Shown: in pieces, positions 9,325-17,953 of the stretch
Layout of the letters: each line of letters opens with the position of its first letter
Position numbering within the stretch: position 1 is the first letter of the stretch
Origin: Pollutimonas subterranea
GTDB lineage: Bacteria; Pseudomonadota; Gammaproteobacteria; Burkholderiales; Burkholderiaceae_B
Length of the DNA stretch: 64,000 bases
Reading direction: 5' to 3'
Assembly (NCBI RefSeq): GCF_002849655.1
Contig: NZ_PDNW01000005.1
Location: forward strand, 62,001-126,000
Position numbers and translations under genes: made by a program
Notes under the pieces: generated by a model
Databases searched by the model: none
What the model was told of the DNA's origin: nothing
What the model saw: only the letters and a program-made list of their open reading frames with translations

Positions 9325-10341
9325 TTACGTGCTCTCCCGCTCCATGATCGAAAAGCCGATATCGACAATGCGCTTGCCCGGATCCAGGCCTGCGGCGCGT
9401 GCAATGATGAAGTCCGCCGCCTGCGCGCCGATGGCATTGCCGTCGATACGCACGGTAGTCAATGCGGGATGTAGACTGGCCGCGAAGTCGAGGTCGCCAA
9501 ATCCGACCACCGCCAGCTGCCGGGGAACTTGAAGTCCGCGAGCCTGCGCCTCCGTCAGCACTCCCAGGGCCAACATATCGGAGCTGCAGAAAACGCTATC
9601 GACATCCGGAAAATCACGCAATAGCTGGGATAATCCTGATCGACCGATGGCAAGCGTGGTCGGTGCAGGAAGCCTAAGGTGGCGCACCGGCCCGATGCCC
9701 AGTTCAGCCGCCCGTTCAATAAACGCCTTGCACCGTCGGGTCGCACGGACGTCCTGGGCCGAGAGCAAAGCGGGATACCGGCGACCTCGCTGGTGAAAAA
9801 ACTCGCACACCTTTATGCCCACTTGCTCATGTGAGAAACCCACCAGCATATCGATGGGTGTGTCGCTAAGGTCCCATGTTTCAACAACAGGGATACCTGC
9901 GGCTCGCAGGCGCCTGCAGCCTTGGTCGGAATGCAGCACCCCGGTCAGCACGATCCCGTCCGGGCGGCGGCCGATCAACGCATTCAGCAAGGCGTCTTCC
10001 TGCAGTTCGCCATCGTAGCCGCTTTGTCCAAGTATCAGCTGGTAGCCATGAGCGGTGAGCTTTTGCATCAACGCCTGTATCGTCTCGGAAAATACCGGCC
10101 CGGAGAGTGTCGGAATCAATGCCGCAACCAGGCGTGCGCTTTTCTTTGCATTCAAGCCCTTGGCCAGCAGATTAGGCACATAGCCCGTCTGCTCCACCGC
10201 CTGTAAAACCCGGGTGAGTGTCGATGCGGACAGCTGGTCCGGATTATTGAGCGCGCGTGAAACGGTGATCGCCGAGACATTGGCGACGCGCGCTACATCG
10301 TGGACGGTCACGCTGTTCGAGCTTGTGTGGAGTCGTGTCAT
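9325..10341 (-). CDS. LacI/GalR-family transcriptional regulator
   Basis: This 338-residue regulator has an N-terminal helix-turn-helix at residues 12-33 (VHDVARVANVSAITVSRAL) and hinge helix (PNLLAKGLNAKKS). A periplasmic-binding-protein-like sensor domain follows (LVAALIPTLSGPVF, then AVVGFGDLDFA near the C-terminus). The ATG at 10341 is preferred over the TTG one codon earlier. It lies directly upstream of the Bug receptor gene on the same strand, with a perfect LacI-type palindrome between them. It therefore probably controls that receptor in response to the same or a related ligand, which is not known. Confidence 0.92.
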   Translation of the reverse strand: MTRLHTSSNSVTVHDVARVANVSAITVSRALNNPDQLSASTLTRVLQAVEQTGYVPNLLAKGLNAKKSARLVAALIPTLSGPVFSETIQALMQKLTAHGYQLILGQSGYDGELQEDALLNALIGRRPDGIVLTGVLHSDQGCRRLRAAGIPVVETWDLSDTPIDMLVGFSHEQVGIKVCEFFHQRGRRYPALLSAQDVRATRRCKAFIERAAELGIGPVRHLRLPAPTTLAIGRSGLSQLLRDFPDVDSVFCSSDMLALGVLTEAQARGLQVPRQLAVVGFGDLDFAASLHPALTTVRIDGNAIGAQAADFIIARAAGLDPGKRIVDIGFSIMEREST

Positions 10342-10433
10342 CAAAAAGCCGGTAATGGTTTAGCAGGCATAATATCGATTGTACCGACCAGGGCATATTT
10401 CCCGTCCGGCCAGCAGCATCTTTACATGGCGCC

Positions 10434-10838
10434 ATGACACCCAGCAATTCACCCTACAAAAGCAGAGGCGGCATTGGCCGCCTGTTCAAGGCCTTGCGCT
10501 ATTCCGCACAGGGCCTGGCTGCGGCGTTCAAGCACGAAGCCGCGTTCCGGCAGGAACTGCTGCTGATCGTGGTGCTGACGCCCGTCGCCATATGGATCAG
10601 CCGCAGCGTGGGCGAAATGCTGCTGCTGATCGGGACGATGATTTTCGTCCTGATCATTGAAATTCTGAATTCCGCCCTGGAGGCGCTTGCCGACAGCATC
10701 ACCGTCGAGCATCACCCCATGATAGGGCGGGCGAAAGACCTCGGCAGTGCGGCGGTCATGCTGTCGATCGGGCTGTGCATTCTGGTCTGGCTGTGCATCA
10801 TTGGCACTCATATGTCTGGCGCCAGCCTGATACCGTAA
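10434..10838 (+). CDS. dgkA: Diacylglycerol kinase
   Basis: This 134-residue integral inner-membrane protein has three hydrophobic helices. It carries the DgkA signature [14 protein letters not shown] with the catalytic Glu, followed by [11 protein letters not shown]. It phosphorylates diacylglycerol, a by-product of membrane-derived oligosaccharide or lipid A modification, to phosphatidic acid, so the lipid can be reused. It is divergent from the LacI gene (92 bases) and 25 bases ahead of pyrF on the same strand. Recycling diacylglycerol fits loosely with the envelope-modification genes at 2.8-5.3 kb, but there is no direct link. Confidence 0.95.
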   Translation: MTPSNSPYKSRGGIGRLFKALRYSAQGLAAAFKHEAAFRQELLLIVVLTPVAIWISRSVGEMLLLIGTMIFVLIIEILNSALEALADSITVEHHPMIGRAKDLGSAAVMLSIGLCILVWLCIIGTHMSGASLIP

Positions 10839-10863
10839 TACTCTTAAAACTTGTGACGCATTC

Positions 10864-11679
10864 ATGATCTTTACACAGAAACTCGAGCACGCCTGGGCGA
10901 CCTCAAATTCCATGCTGATGGTTGGATTGGACCCGGATCCGCAACGCTTTCCCGCCGAATTGCAAGGGCATCCAAACGCAATCTTCGAATTCTGTCGCGC
11001 TATCGTTGACGTAACCGCGCCGTATGCCTGTGGCATAAAACCGCAGATCGCCTACTTTTCGGCCATGCGCGCCGAAGACCAGCTGGAAGCGCTGTGCGAA
11101 TATATCCACGAACATCATCCGGGGCTTCCTATCGTTCTGGACGCCAAGCGGGGCGATATCGGATCGACGGCGGAACAGTACGCTCGCGAGGCGTACGAGC
11201 GCTACCAGGCGGACGCCGTCACGGTCAGCCCCTATATGGGCTTCGATACGATACAGCCGTATCTGGCTTGGAATAGCAAAGGCGTCATTGTCCTGTGCCG
11301 CACGTCCAATAAGGGCGGCTCCGACCTCCAGTTCATCGAATCCAAGGACGATACCCCTTTATACCTGCATGTCGCCGGCCTGGTTGCCGATCACTGGAAC
11401 ACCAACGGCCAATGCGCCCTGGTCGTAGGGGCAACATTCCCCGAAGAAATTGCGCGGGTCCGCGAGCGCGTGGGCGACATGCCCCTGCTGGTGCCCGGCA
11501 TCGGGGCGCAAGGCGGCGACATTCCGTCCACCGTCAAGGCGGGCATCGACAGCAAGGGCACCGGGATGATGATCAATTCGTCGCGGGCTATTCTGTATGC
11601 CAGCGGCGGCGACGACTGGCGCGAGGCGGCAGCATTGGCTGCCCGAACCACGCGGGATGCGATTAACGCAGCTCGATAA
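10864..11679 (+). CDS. pyrF: Orotidine 5'-phosphate decarboxylase (long, type 2)
   Basis: This 271-residue enzyme decarboxylates OMP to UMP, the last step of de novo pyrimidine synthesis. It begins [10 protein letters not shown] after a short helix and carries the type 2 active-site motif [11 protein letters not shown], with the Lys and Asp residues that strain the substrate. Near the end PGIGAQGGD forms the phosphate-binding loop. The length of about 270 and the DAKRGD pattern separate it from the roughly 230-residue E. coli type. Its last 17 bases overlap the convergent pncC gene. A short upstream gap suggests co-transcription with dgkA. Confidence 0.96.
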   Translation: MIFTQKLEHAWATSNSMLMVGLDPDPQRFPAELQGHPNAIFEFCRAIVDVTAPYACGIKPQIAYFSAMRAEDQLEALCEYIHEHHPGLPIVLDAKRGDIGSTAEQYAREAYERYQADAVTVSPYMGFDTIQPYLAWNSKGVIVLCRTSNKGGSDLQFIESKDDTPLYLHVAGLVADHWNTNGQCALVVGATFPEEIARVRERVGDMPLLVPGIGAQGGDIPSTVKAGIDSKGTGMMINSSRAILYASGGDDWREAAALAARTTRDAINAAR

Positions 11680-12169
11680 AGCTGATGGCGGTTTCCAGGG
11701 CAAAAGCAACCGACGCGTTGCGTATCTGCCTGCGGTCTCCCTCGAACACCTTGGTCATGGCACGGGTAACAATGCCTTCGGACGTGCGCCGGGCGAATCC
11801 GAAACACACCATGCCCACGGGCTTGCCCGGTGTGCCGCCATCGGGCCCGGCGATGCCGGTCGTGGATATCGCAATATGCGCGGGCGCCGCCACGGTGAGC
11901 ACGCCGGATGCCATTTCCATGGCGGTTTCTTCGCTGACGGCGCCGAATCGCTCGAGCGTATCGATGCTGACCTGAAGCTCCTCGGCCTTGGCCGCATTGC
12001 TGTACGTGACAAAACCGCGGTCAAACCATTGGCTGGATCCGGGCGTGTCGGTCATGGCGGCAGCCAGCAAGCCGCCGGTGCATGATTCGGCGCAGGCGAA
12101 CATCAAGCCGTGGTCGAGCAAAAGCTGCCCGAGAACGGGCGCGTAGGTCAGCGATTCGTTATTGCTCAT
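11663..12169 (-). CDS. pncC: Nicotinamide-nucleotide amidase (CinA C-terminal domain protein)
   Basis: This 168-residue protein corresponds to the stand-alone CinA C-terminal domain. It shows [15 protein letters not shown] with the catalytic Ser/Thr region, [15 protein letters not shown], and AIAGPDGG-like [12 protein letters not shown]. The enzyme deamidates nicotinamide mononucleotide to nicotinate mononucleotide for recycling of NAD. It is the last gene of the minus-strand ribB(X)-ribH-nusB-thiL-pgpA-pncC cluster and shares an ATGA overlap with pgpA. It converges on pyrF with a 17-base overlap of coding ends. Confidence 0.93.
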   Translation of the reverse strand: MSNNESLTYAPVLGQLLLDHGLMFACAESCTGGLLAAAMTDTPGSSQWFDRGFVTYSNAAKAEELQVSIDTLERFGAVSEETAMEMASGVLTVAAPAHIAISTTGIAGPDGGTPGKPVGMVCFGFARRTSEGIVTRAMTKVFEGDRRQIRNASVAFALETAISFIELR

Positions 12170-12690
12170 GGAAACACCTCAAGTCTGACGAGAATGGCAA
12201 CCACCAGCAAGCTGTAGGCCGCCGCCACGATATCGTCCCACATCACGCCAAAGCCGTTCTTGAAATGGCGGTCGAAAAAGGCGATGGGGGGCGGCTTGAT
12301 AATATCGAAAAATCGAAATATGACGAAAGCCAGCAGTTGAGCCCAGAGGCCGTCAGGCGTCAGCCACAGCACCAGCCAGAAGGCCACTACTTCGTCCCAC
12401 ACCATGCCGCCGTCGTCCGCCCGGCCCATTTCCTTGCCAACTCGATGGCAGCACCAGCAGCCTAGCGCAAAAGCCGCCGATAGCAATACAGCAATGTAGG
12501 CATCGGGCAAGCGTGAAACCGCCAGCACCCACAACAACCAACCCAGCAAAGTGCCCCAGGTACCCGGTGCCGGACGGATCAGGCCGCTACCCAGCCCGAA
12601 TGAAATCATGCGCGGAAACGAGCGGAATACCCAGGCGGCACTGGGCTTGAAATCAGATTCAGCACGAGCATCAGTGTCGGGGGCCGGCAT
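12166..12690 (-). CDS. pgpA: Phosphatidylglycerophosphatase A
   Basis: This 174-residue inner-membrane phosphatase converts phosphatidylglycerol phosphate to phosphatidylglycerol. It carries the PgpA motifs FGLGSGLIRPAPGTWGTL near the N-terminus, the acidic VWDEVVAFW pair in the middle, and the IIKPPPI and GVMWDDIVAA segments at the end. Three or four hydrophobic helices are evident. It lies 30 bases after thiL and overlaps pncC by four bases. The first 15 or so residues are polar and poorly conserved, so a slightly later start is possible. Confidence 0.94.
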   Translation of the reverse strand: MPAPDTDARAESDFKPSAAWVFRSFPRMISFGLGSGLIRPAPGTWGTLLGWLLWVLAVSRLPDAYIAVLLSAAFALGCWCCHRVGKEMGRADDGGMVWDEVVAFWLVLWLTPDGLWAQLLAFVIFRFFDIIKPPPIAFFDRHFKNGFGVMWDDIVAAAYSLLVVAILVRLEVFP

Positions 12691-12720
12691 ACGAGGGTCT
12701 ATTGAAATCCGTGAGAAAGG

Positions 12721-13680
12721 TCAGGAAAAATGATCGAAACCGCCCTGCTTCATTACGATGACTGTTGAGTCCGCTTTCTTGACGCGCAAGCCGGGCTGCG
12801 CGACTATCGTGCCCACGCGCGCCACCTGGATCGATGCTCCTTGCGCCAAGTCCTTGATGCGCGCCCTGGCATCTACGGGAGCGGTAAAACAAAGTTGATA
12901 CACATCGCCGCCTGACAGGACGGCGTCTTGAACCAGGAACTCGTCCAGGCCCTGCAGCGCCGAGGCGATGGGCAGCGCATTGTAGACGAGCTCTGCACCG
13001 CAGTCACTAGCCTTCAGAATATGACCAAGATCTTGGGCCAGGCCATCCGAAATATCCAGCGCAGCATGCGCGACGCCAGCCAATTGCTGCGCGAAACGCC
13101 AGGGTGGCAGCGGCCTCTCGAGGGCATCCCGCGTAGCAGCGAGCAAGGAAGGATTCGATGGCAGCTTATTTTGCAGGAGGCGCAAGGCAATATCGGCGGC
13201 GCCGAGCGTACCCGTAACCCATATATCGTCACCCACCCGAGCCGCATTTCGACGCAAGGCATGTTGCGGCTTGACCTGGCCCATGATGGTTACGCTAATG
13301 ACAATACCCGCGGAACTTCGTGTGGTATCGCCCCCGATTAGGGGACACCCGGACGCCTCCGCAAGCGCGTAAAAGCCATCGGCGAAACCCTGCAACCAGT
13401 CGTCGTCGACTGCGGGAATGGATAGGCTCAACAGGCAGGCCAGCGGTTGTGCGCCCATCGCCGCAAGATCGGACAGATTGACGGCCAGCGACTTGTGTCC
13501 CAATGCGGCGGGATTGACATCGGCAAAGAAATGCCGGCCTTCCACCAGAAGATCGGTACTGGTTGCAAGATGGTGACCCGCTGCAACCGGAAACAGGGCA
13601 CAGTCATCGCCGACCCCAAGGAAGCCCGGCGGCGCGGGCCGCGTGAAGTAACGCGCTATCAGGCCGAACTCGGAATTCAA
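12721..13680 (-). CDS. thiL: Thiamine-monophosphate kinase
   Basis: This 319-residue enzyme phosphorylates thiamine monophosphate to the active cofactor thiamine diphosphate. It begins SEFGLIARYF and shows GVGDDCAL, STDLLVEGRHF, the LSDLAAMGA magnesium/ATP motif and GGDTTRS, all diagnostic for ThiL. The start codon is a TTG at 13680, supported by a strong GGGAGG ribosome site four bases before it; there is no ATG in a suitable place. It sits between nusB and pgpA in the common proteobacterial order and is probably expressed with them. Confidence 0.95.
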   Translation of the reverse strand: MNSEFGLIARYFTRPAPPGFLGVGDDCALFPVAAGHHLATSTDLLVEGRHFFADVNPAALGHKSLAVNLSDLAAMGAQPLACLLSLSIPAVDDDWLQGFADGFYALAEASGCPLIGGDTTRSSAGIVISVTIMGQVKPQHALRRNAARVGDDIWVTGTLGAADIALRLLQNKLPSNPSLLAATRDALERPLPPWRFAQQLAGVAHAALDISDGLAQDLGHILKASDCGAELVYNALPIASALQGLDEFLVQDAVLSGGDVYQLCFTAPVDARARIKDLAQGASIQVARVGTIVAQPGLRVKKADSTVIVMKQGGFDHFS

Positions 13681-13703
13681 TAGGCCTCCCGGGGATTTGG
13701 CGA

Positions 13704-14204
13704 CTAGCGGCGCGGAGCCGCCTGTACTTCTACCGGACGGACGTCAGCCGCCATTTTGTCGAGCACGCCATTGACGAACTTGAACCCGTCTGTGCCGCCA
13801 AACGACTTGGCCAGCTCTACGGCTTCGTTGATCGCGACCTTATAGGGTACTTCGGTATGATGAATGAGCTCGTAGCTTCCTATCAGCAATATGCCATGTT
13901 CTATAGGAGATAGTTCGGCAAGCGGGCGGTCGATGTAGGGCAGGAAACTTTCGCGCAAAGACGGTGCCTCGCGCAATACGCCATGCAATAGCGTCTTGAA
14001 CCATGTTGCATCGGCTTCCTGGAATTCCTCATCGTCGCGAATGTGCGCATCAATAGCCCCGGCTTCCTGGAGTCCGGTATCGCCATGCAGCAGCCAGGAA
14101 TAAACACCCTGCAATGCGAACTCGCGCGCGCGACGCCGCGCGCTACGGCTATTGGCCCGGGGGGAAGCGCCCGAAGGCGCACCCGGCGTGTTATTTATCG
14201 TCAA
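13704..14204 (-). CDS. nusB: Transcription antitermination factor NusB
   Basis: This protein of about 166 residues has the conserved NusB start [16 protein letters not shown], and ends with [19 protein letters not shown] and [10 protein letters not shown]. NusB binds boxA RNA with NusE (S10) to prevent premature termination in rRNA operons. The frame stays open far upstream, but that part is the shadow of ribH. No ATG or GTG exists in the right place. The best start is TTG at 14204, inside the last codons of ribH and about ten bases after a GAGGA element, which gives a 14-base overlap. The exact start is the weakest part of this call. Confidence 0.92.
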   Translation of the reverse strand: MTINNTPGAPSGASPRANSRSARRRAREFALQGVYSWLLHGDTGLQEAGAIDAHIRDDEEFQEADATWFKTLLHGVLREAPSLRESFLPYIDRPLAELSPIEHGILLIGSYELIHHTEVPYKVAINEAVELAKSFGGTDGFKFVNGVLDKMAADVRPVEVQAAPRR

Positions 14205-14736
14205 AATCTTCGTCCTCGTCCCCGATGTCGTCTTCGTCGTCCTCGTCTTCGTCGTCATCCAGGTCATCTTCGGATTCGGGCTCGAGTGCCGCGACCAGGT
14301 TAGCCATTTCGACGGCGCTACGCGCGCAGTCACGGCCTTTTTCCGTGGCACGCGATTGTGCTTGCTCGTCGGTGTCGGTGGTAAGCACGCCGTTGGCCAC
14401 GGGAATGCCGGTTTCAAGCGCGACGCGACTGATGGCCGCGGCGCTTTCATTGCTGACAATTTCAAAGTGATAGGTGTCGCCGCGAATGACCGCACCCAAA
14501 GCGATCAGCGCATCGAACTCGAACGTTTCGGCCATTTGCGCCAATGCGACGCCGAGTTCGAGGGCGCCAGGTACGGAGACCAGCATGACGTCACGTTCGT
14601 CAACGCCCAATTCGGCCAATTCGGCCAGGCAGGATTCAAGCTCGGCTTGCCCGACCGGCTCGTTGAAGCGAGCCCGCACAATGCCTATATGCAGACCCTC
14701 TCCGTTCAGATCGGGAGACAAAGTATATGGGTTCAT
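14191..14736 (-). CDS. ribH: 6,7-dimethyl-8-ribityllumazine synthase with acidic C-terminal tail
   Basis: This 181-residue enzyme makes the riboflavin precursor ribityllumazine from the RibB product and an aminopyrimidine. The family core is complete: [27 protein letters not shown] with catalytic H90, and [12 protein letters not shown]. Residues 152-181 form an unusual tail in which 23 of 30 residues are Asp or Glu. Normal RibH proteins end near residue 155. The tail-coding DNA is a GAC/GAT/GAG-rich simple-sequence stretch and also provides the ribosome site for nusB. It lies 15 bases after the ribB-type gene. The tail may project from the icosahedral capsid, but its role is unknown. Confidence 0.95.
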   Translation of the reverse strand: MNPYTLSPDLNGEGLHIGIVRARFNEPVGQAELESCLAELAELGVDERDVMLVSVPGALELGVALAQMAETFEFDALIALGAVIRGDTYHFEIVSNESAAAISRVALETGIPVANGVLTTDTDEQAQSRATEKGRDCARSAVEMANLVAALEPESEDDLDDDEDEDDEDDIGDEDEDFDDK

Positions 14737-14751
14737 AGTCAGTAATTCCTG

Positions 14752-15921
14752 TTATTGGGTGGAAAGAGGTTCACTATCGTAACCCGTTATGGTCAGGGAA
14801 AACCCTGCCATGCTGGGCATTTTTCGGGGACGGGCCAACAAGCGAGCCTGGCCAACGTTCAGGTCGCGCATGATTTGGGCACCAATACCGTAAGTAAGCA
14901 GTCCATAGCGACTTTCACGGTCGACAGCTTGCCCTTCATGGCCGGACGACAGGTTCCAGGATTCAAACTGGCTGAAGAGGAGGTCTGGCGAGCCTTGGCA
15001 GTTCAACATGATGAGGACTCCGGAGGGCGCCGCGACGATGGCCTTGAGGGCTTGCGGCACGCTCCAGCTATGTGACGTTGCGCCCTCGAAGAGCACGTCG
15101 AGCATTGTCGAAGGTTCGTGTACGCGCACCAGCGTTTCGGCATCGGGTGTGATGGTGCCATGGACCAGCGCGAGGTGCGGCGCGCCCGAAGACAGGTCGC
15201 GATAGGCCACAGCCTGGAATTCGCCCCACGGTGTCTGCATACGCCGGCTGGCCAGGCGTTCAATCATGGACTCGTGTTCGCTGCGGTACTGGATAAGATC
15301 GGCAATGGTGCCAATCTTGAGACCATGCTCGCGCGCGAAAAGCTTGAGGTCGGGCAAGCGCGCCATGGTGCCGTCAGGCTTCAGGATTTCGCAAATGACC
15401 GCCGCTGGAGTAAGCCCCGCCAAAGCCGTGAGATCGCACCCGGCTTCCGTGTGCCCGGCCCGCACCAGCACGCCGCCACGCACCGCCTGCACCGGAAAAA
15501 TATGGCCGGGCTGCACGAGGTCGGACGGTTTGGCGTCGCGCGCCACTGCCGTCTGGATGGTGCGGGAACGATCGGCGGCCGAGATGCCCGTATCGACGCC
15601 TTCCGCGGCCTCGATCGACATGGTGAAGTTCGTGCCGAAACGCGTGCCATTGCGACTGGCCATGAGCGGCAAATCGAGCTGGCGACAGCGCTCTTCGGTA
15701 AGGGTAAGGCACACCAGCCCTCGAGCATGGGTGACCATGAAATTGATGGCTTCGGGGGTGACGAATTCGGCCGCCATGACGAGATCGCCTTCGTTCTCGC
15801 GATCTTCTTCATCCACCAATATCACTTGCCGGCCCGCGCGCAACTCGGCCACAATATCGGTAACGGGAGAGATATCGCAGGCCTCTATGGCGTTGATATC
15901 CAGGTCGGACGGCTTGCTCAT
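14752..15921 (-). CDS. ribB: 3,4-dihydroxy-2-butanone-4-phosphate synthase with degenerate GTP cyclohydrolase II domain (RibBX type)
   Basis: This 389-residue two-domain protein has a complete N-terminal RibB domain (about residues 17-215): VDEEDRENEGDLV, TRFGTNFT, GHTEAGCDL and AGLTPAAVICEI. It makes dihydroxybutanone phosphate from ribulose 5-phosphate. The C-terminal domain has the fold pattern of GTP cyclohydrolase II, but where that enzyme has the RVHSEC...CDCG zinc cluster this one reads RVHEPSTMLDVLF and lacks the cysteines. It therefore cannot be a normal cyclohydrolase. Such RibBX variants are known in many Proteobacteria, which carry a separate RibA. It is the first gene of the minus-strand operon, and only 99 bases separate it from the divergent IclR gene, leaving no room for an FMN riboswitch. 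Confidence 0.93.
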   Translation of the reverse strand: MSKPSDLDINAIEACDISPVTDIVAELRAGRQVILVDEEDRENEGDLVMAAEFVTPEAINFMVTHARGLVCLTLTEERCRQLDLPLMASRNGTRFGTNFTMSIEAAEGVDTGISAADRSRTIQTAVARDAKPSDLVQPGHIFPVQAVRGGVLVRAGHTEAGCDLTALAGLTPAAVICEILKPDGTMARLPDLKLFAREHGLKIGTIADLIQYRSEHESMIERLASRRMQTPWGEFQAVAYRDLSSGAPHLALVHGTITPDAETLVRVHEPSTMLDVLFEGATSHSWSVPQALKAIVAAPSGVLIMLNCQGSPDLLFSQFESWNLSSGHEGQAVDRESRYGLLTYGIGAQIMRDLNVGQARLLARPRKMPSMAGFSLTITGYDSEPLSTQ

Positions 15922-16020
15922 GACATGTGCTCAGTAAAAAGTTGGGTCATTTTAACGCCTTCCGGGATAAGGTCGCGCGAAGCCGGGTAATATCCGCTAA
16001 AACCATAACACGATTCAATC

Positions 16021-16839
16021 ATGCGCGAAAAAATCACAGCGCCGCAAGCCGGCAACGATGGTCGGCGCAGCATACAGTCGGTCGAGACCGGCTTTCCTTT
16101 GCTCGCTGCCTTGGTCGACTCCGGCGCCGCACTCACCTTGCGCGACCTGGCTACGCGGGCCGGCATGACGTCGGCGAAAGCACACCCTTATCTGGTCAGC
16201 TTCACCCGAGTCGGCCTGGTCCAGCAAGACCCCGCCACGGGACAGTACGAACTGGGGCCCTTCGCCCTGCAAATGGGGTTGGTCAGCCTGCAGCGCCTGG
16301 ATCCTGTACGAGTCGCCCTGCCGCAGGTCAATCTGCTGGCGGGCGAAATCGGGCACACCCTGGCCATTGCCGTACTGGGTTCCCACGGCCCCACCATGAT
16401 TCACATCTCGGAAGCCAGCTACCCCGTCCATGTCAACATGCGAAAAGGCACCGTGATGTCGATGTTGCACACTGCCACGGGCCACGTCTTCGCTGCGTGG
16501 CTGCCTCCCAAAATTGCGCGGCACTATATCGAGCGTGAAGCCGGCGATACCGCCGTGGTTACCAGCATCAGTCCCTTGCGACCCTCACCCGAAGCACTGG
16601 AAGCACAGCTGTCGCAGGTTAGAGCCACAGGCGTCGCACAGGCGCTGGGCAACCCCCTGCCCGGCATCGACGCCTTGTCTGTACCGGTATTCGATCATTC
16701 CGGAAATATTGTGCTGGCCTTGACGAGTCTTGGGCCGGCCACGCTGTTTGACGCACGGGCGCAAGGCCCGATCGCCACGGCATTGAAAGAATGCGCGGCG
16801 GTCATCTCAGGAAAACTCGGGTATCGGCCTGGGCGATAA
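16021..16839 (+). CDS. IclR-family transcriptional regulator
   Basis: This 272-residue regulator has an N-terminal winged helix at about residues 15-80 (SIQSVETGFPLLAALVD, then LRDLATRAGMTSAKAHPYL). The IclR effector-binding domain follows (GPFALQMGLVS, GTVMSMLHTATGHVFAA, and GIDALSVPVFD near the end). It is divergent from the riboflavin operon and precedes the PhnD-like transporter genes by 113 bases on the same strand. Regulation of that importer is plausible. The short tandem repeats at 16859-16891 are candidate binding sites for it. Confidence 0.92.
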   Translation: MREKITAPQAGNDGRRSIQSVETGFPLLAALVDSGAALTLRDLATRAGMTSAKAHPYLVSFTRVGLVQQDPATGQYELGPFALQMGLVSLQRLDPVRVALPQVNLLAGEIGHTLAIAVLGSHGPTMIHISEASYPVHVNMRKGTVMSMLHTATGHVFAAWLPPKIARHYIEREAGDTAVVTSISPLRPSPEALEAQLSQVRATGVAQALGNPLPGIDALSVPVFDHSGNIVLALTSLGPATLFDARAQGPIATALKECAAVISGKLGYRPGR

Positions 16840-16858
16840 ACCGCTAAACTGGCTCCCC

Positions 16859-16891
16859 TTATTACAAATTTATTACAAGTTTATTACTTGT
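16859..16891 (+). repeat. Three tandem 11-base repeats upstream of the phnD-like gene
   Basis: Three adjacent units of TTATTACAAGT type (16859-16869, 16870-16880, 16881-16891) lie between the IclR gene and the transporter. The last two also form an inverted repeat, ACAAGT, five bases, ACTTGT (16875-16891). A repeat of 11 bases puts each copy on the same face of the helix, as in a regulator binding array. Confidence 0.6.
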
Positions 16892-16952
16892 CATACCCGT
16901 ATTCGGCTCAGTTCAAATCAACTAATAAACCCGACTTATTCCGGAGACAACC

Positions 16953-17948
16953 ATGAAATCATCAAGCCTGCTCTTGACGAGCACCTTCGTCGCGCTTCTT
17001 GGCGCATCGCAGTTCGCTTACGCTCAAGATTCCTGCTCCAATCGCGGCGACCTGGACACAATGTTCTGCGACGCCAATAAAGACCTGGTGGCAGACACCC
17101 CCACCGATCCCAGCCAGCAGAAAACACCTTCCACCATCGTGTTCACCTATACACCGGTCGAAGACCCAGCCGTATACGCCGAAATATTCTCGCCGTTCAC
17201 CAAGCACCTGGCCCAGTGTATCGATCGCAAAGTCGTGTTCTATCAAGTCCAGAGCAACTCCGCCGAAATCGAAGCCATGCGTTCAAGCCGGCTTCACGTC
17301 GGGGGCTTTTCCACCGGCCCGACCAATTTCGCCGTCAACCTGGCCGGTGCGGTACCCTTCGCTGTCAAGGGAGACGCCAGCGGCTTCCAGGGCTACAACC
17401 TGATCCTCATCGTCAAGAAAGACAGCCCGTTCAAGGCAATTTCCGACCTGAAGGGTAAAAAAGTCGCTCACACCTCGCCATCGTCCAACTCCGGCAACAT
17501 GGCTCCCATCGCCCTCTTCCCGAAAGAAGGCCTGGTTCCCGGAAAAGACTATGAACTCCTGTATTCGGGAAAGCACGACCAGTCCATCATGGGCGTAAAT
17601 TCGGGCGACTATGACGCCGCCGCCGTTGCCTCCGACGTGTTTCACCGCATGGCCGAGCGCGGCCAGGTCAAGGCCGAGGACTTCCGTATCCTCTACACCA
17701 GCGAGAAATTTCCAACGTCGTCGTTTGCGTACACCTACGACCTCGAACCAAAATTCCGCGACAAAATGTTGAAATGCTTCTACGACTACCGCTTCCCGGC
17801 GGAAATGAAAGAAGCGTTTGACGGTGCCGACCGCTTCTACCCGGTCACCTACAAAAAAGACTGGGCCATTGTGCGCGACGTGGCCAAGGCAGGCGGCGAA
17901 AGTTTCACGCGCTCCGCTTATGACAAAGCAAGCAAAAAGGCGAATTGA
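16953..17948 (+). CDS. PhnD/PtxB-type periplasmic binding protein of an ABC transporter
   Basis: This 331-residue protein has a cleavable signal peptide (residues 1-24, ending QFAYA). The mature part matches phosphate/phosphonate/phosphite binding proteins: [20 protein letters not shown] at the start, [35 protein letters not shown], and [20 protein letters not shown]. The N-terminal extension with paired cysteines is longer than in E. coli PhnD. It is the first of four genes (binding protein, ATPase, two permeases) packed with overlaps. No C-P lyase or phosphite dehydrogenase genes are present, so the substrate is uncertain. Confidence 0.88.
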   Translation: MKSSSLLLTSTFVALLGASQFAYAQDSCSNRGDLDTMFCDANKDLVADTPTDPSQQKTPSTIVFTYTPVEDPAVYAEIFSPFTKHLAQCIDRKVVFYQVQSNSAEIEAMRSSRLHVGGFSTGPTNFAVNLAGAVPFAVKGDASGFQGYNLILIVKKDSPFKAISDLKGKKVAHTSPSSNSGNMAPIALFPKEGLVPGKDYELLYSGKHDQSIMGVNSGDYDAAAVASDVFHRMAERGQVKAEDFRILYTSEKFPTSSFAYTYDLEPKFRDKMLKCFYDYRFPAEMKEAFDGADRFYPVTYKKDWAIVRDVAKAGGESFTRSAYDKASKKAN

Positions 17949-17953
17949 GTTTT

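Noticed and set aside
13704-14495. 263-codon frame as a long NusB
   Set aside because: The first 97 codons are the ribH coding sequence read in another frame; conserved NusB sequence begins only after the ribH stop.
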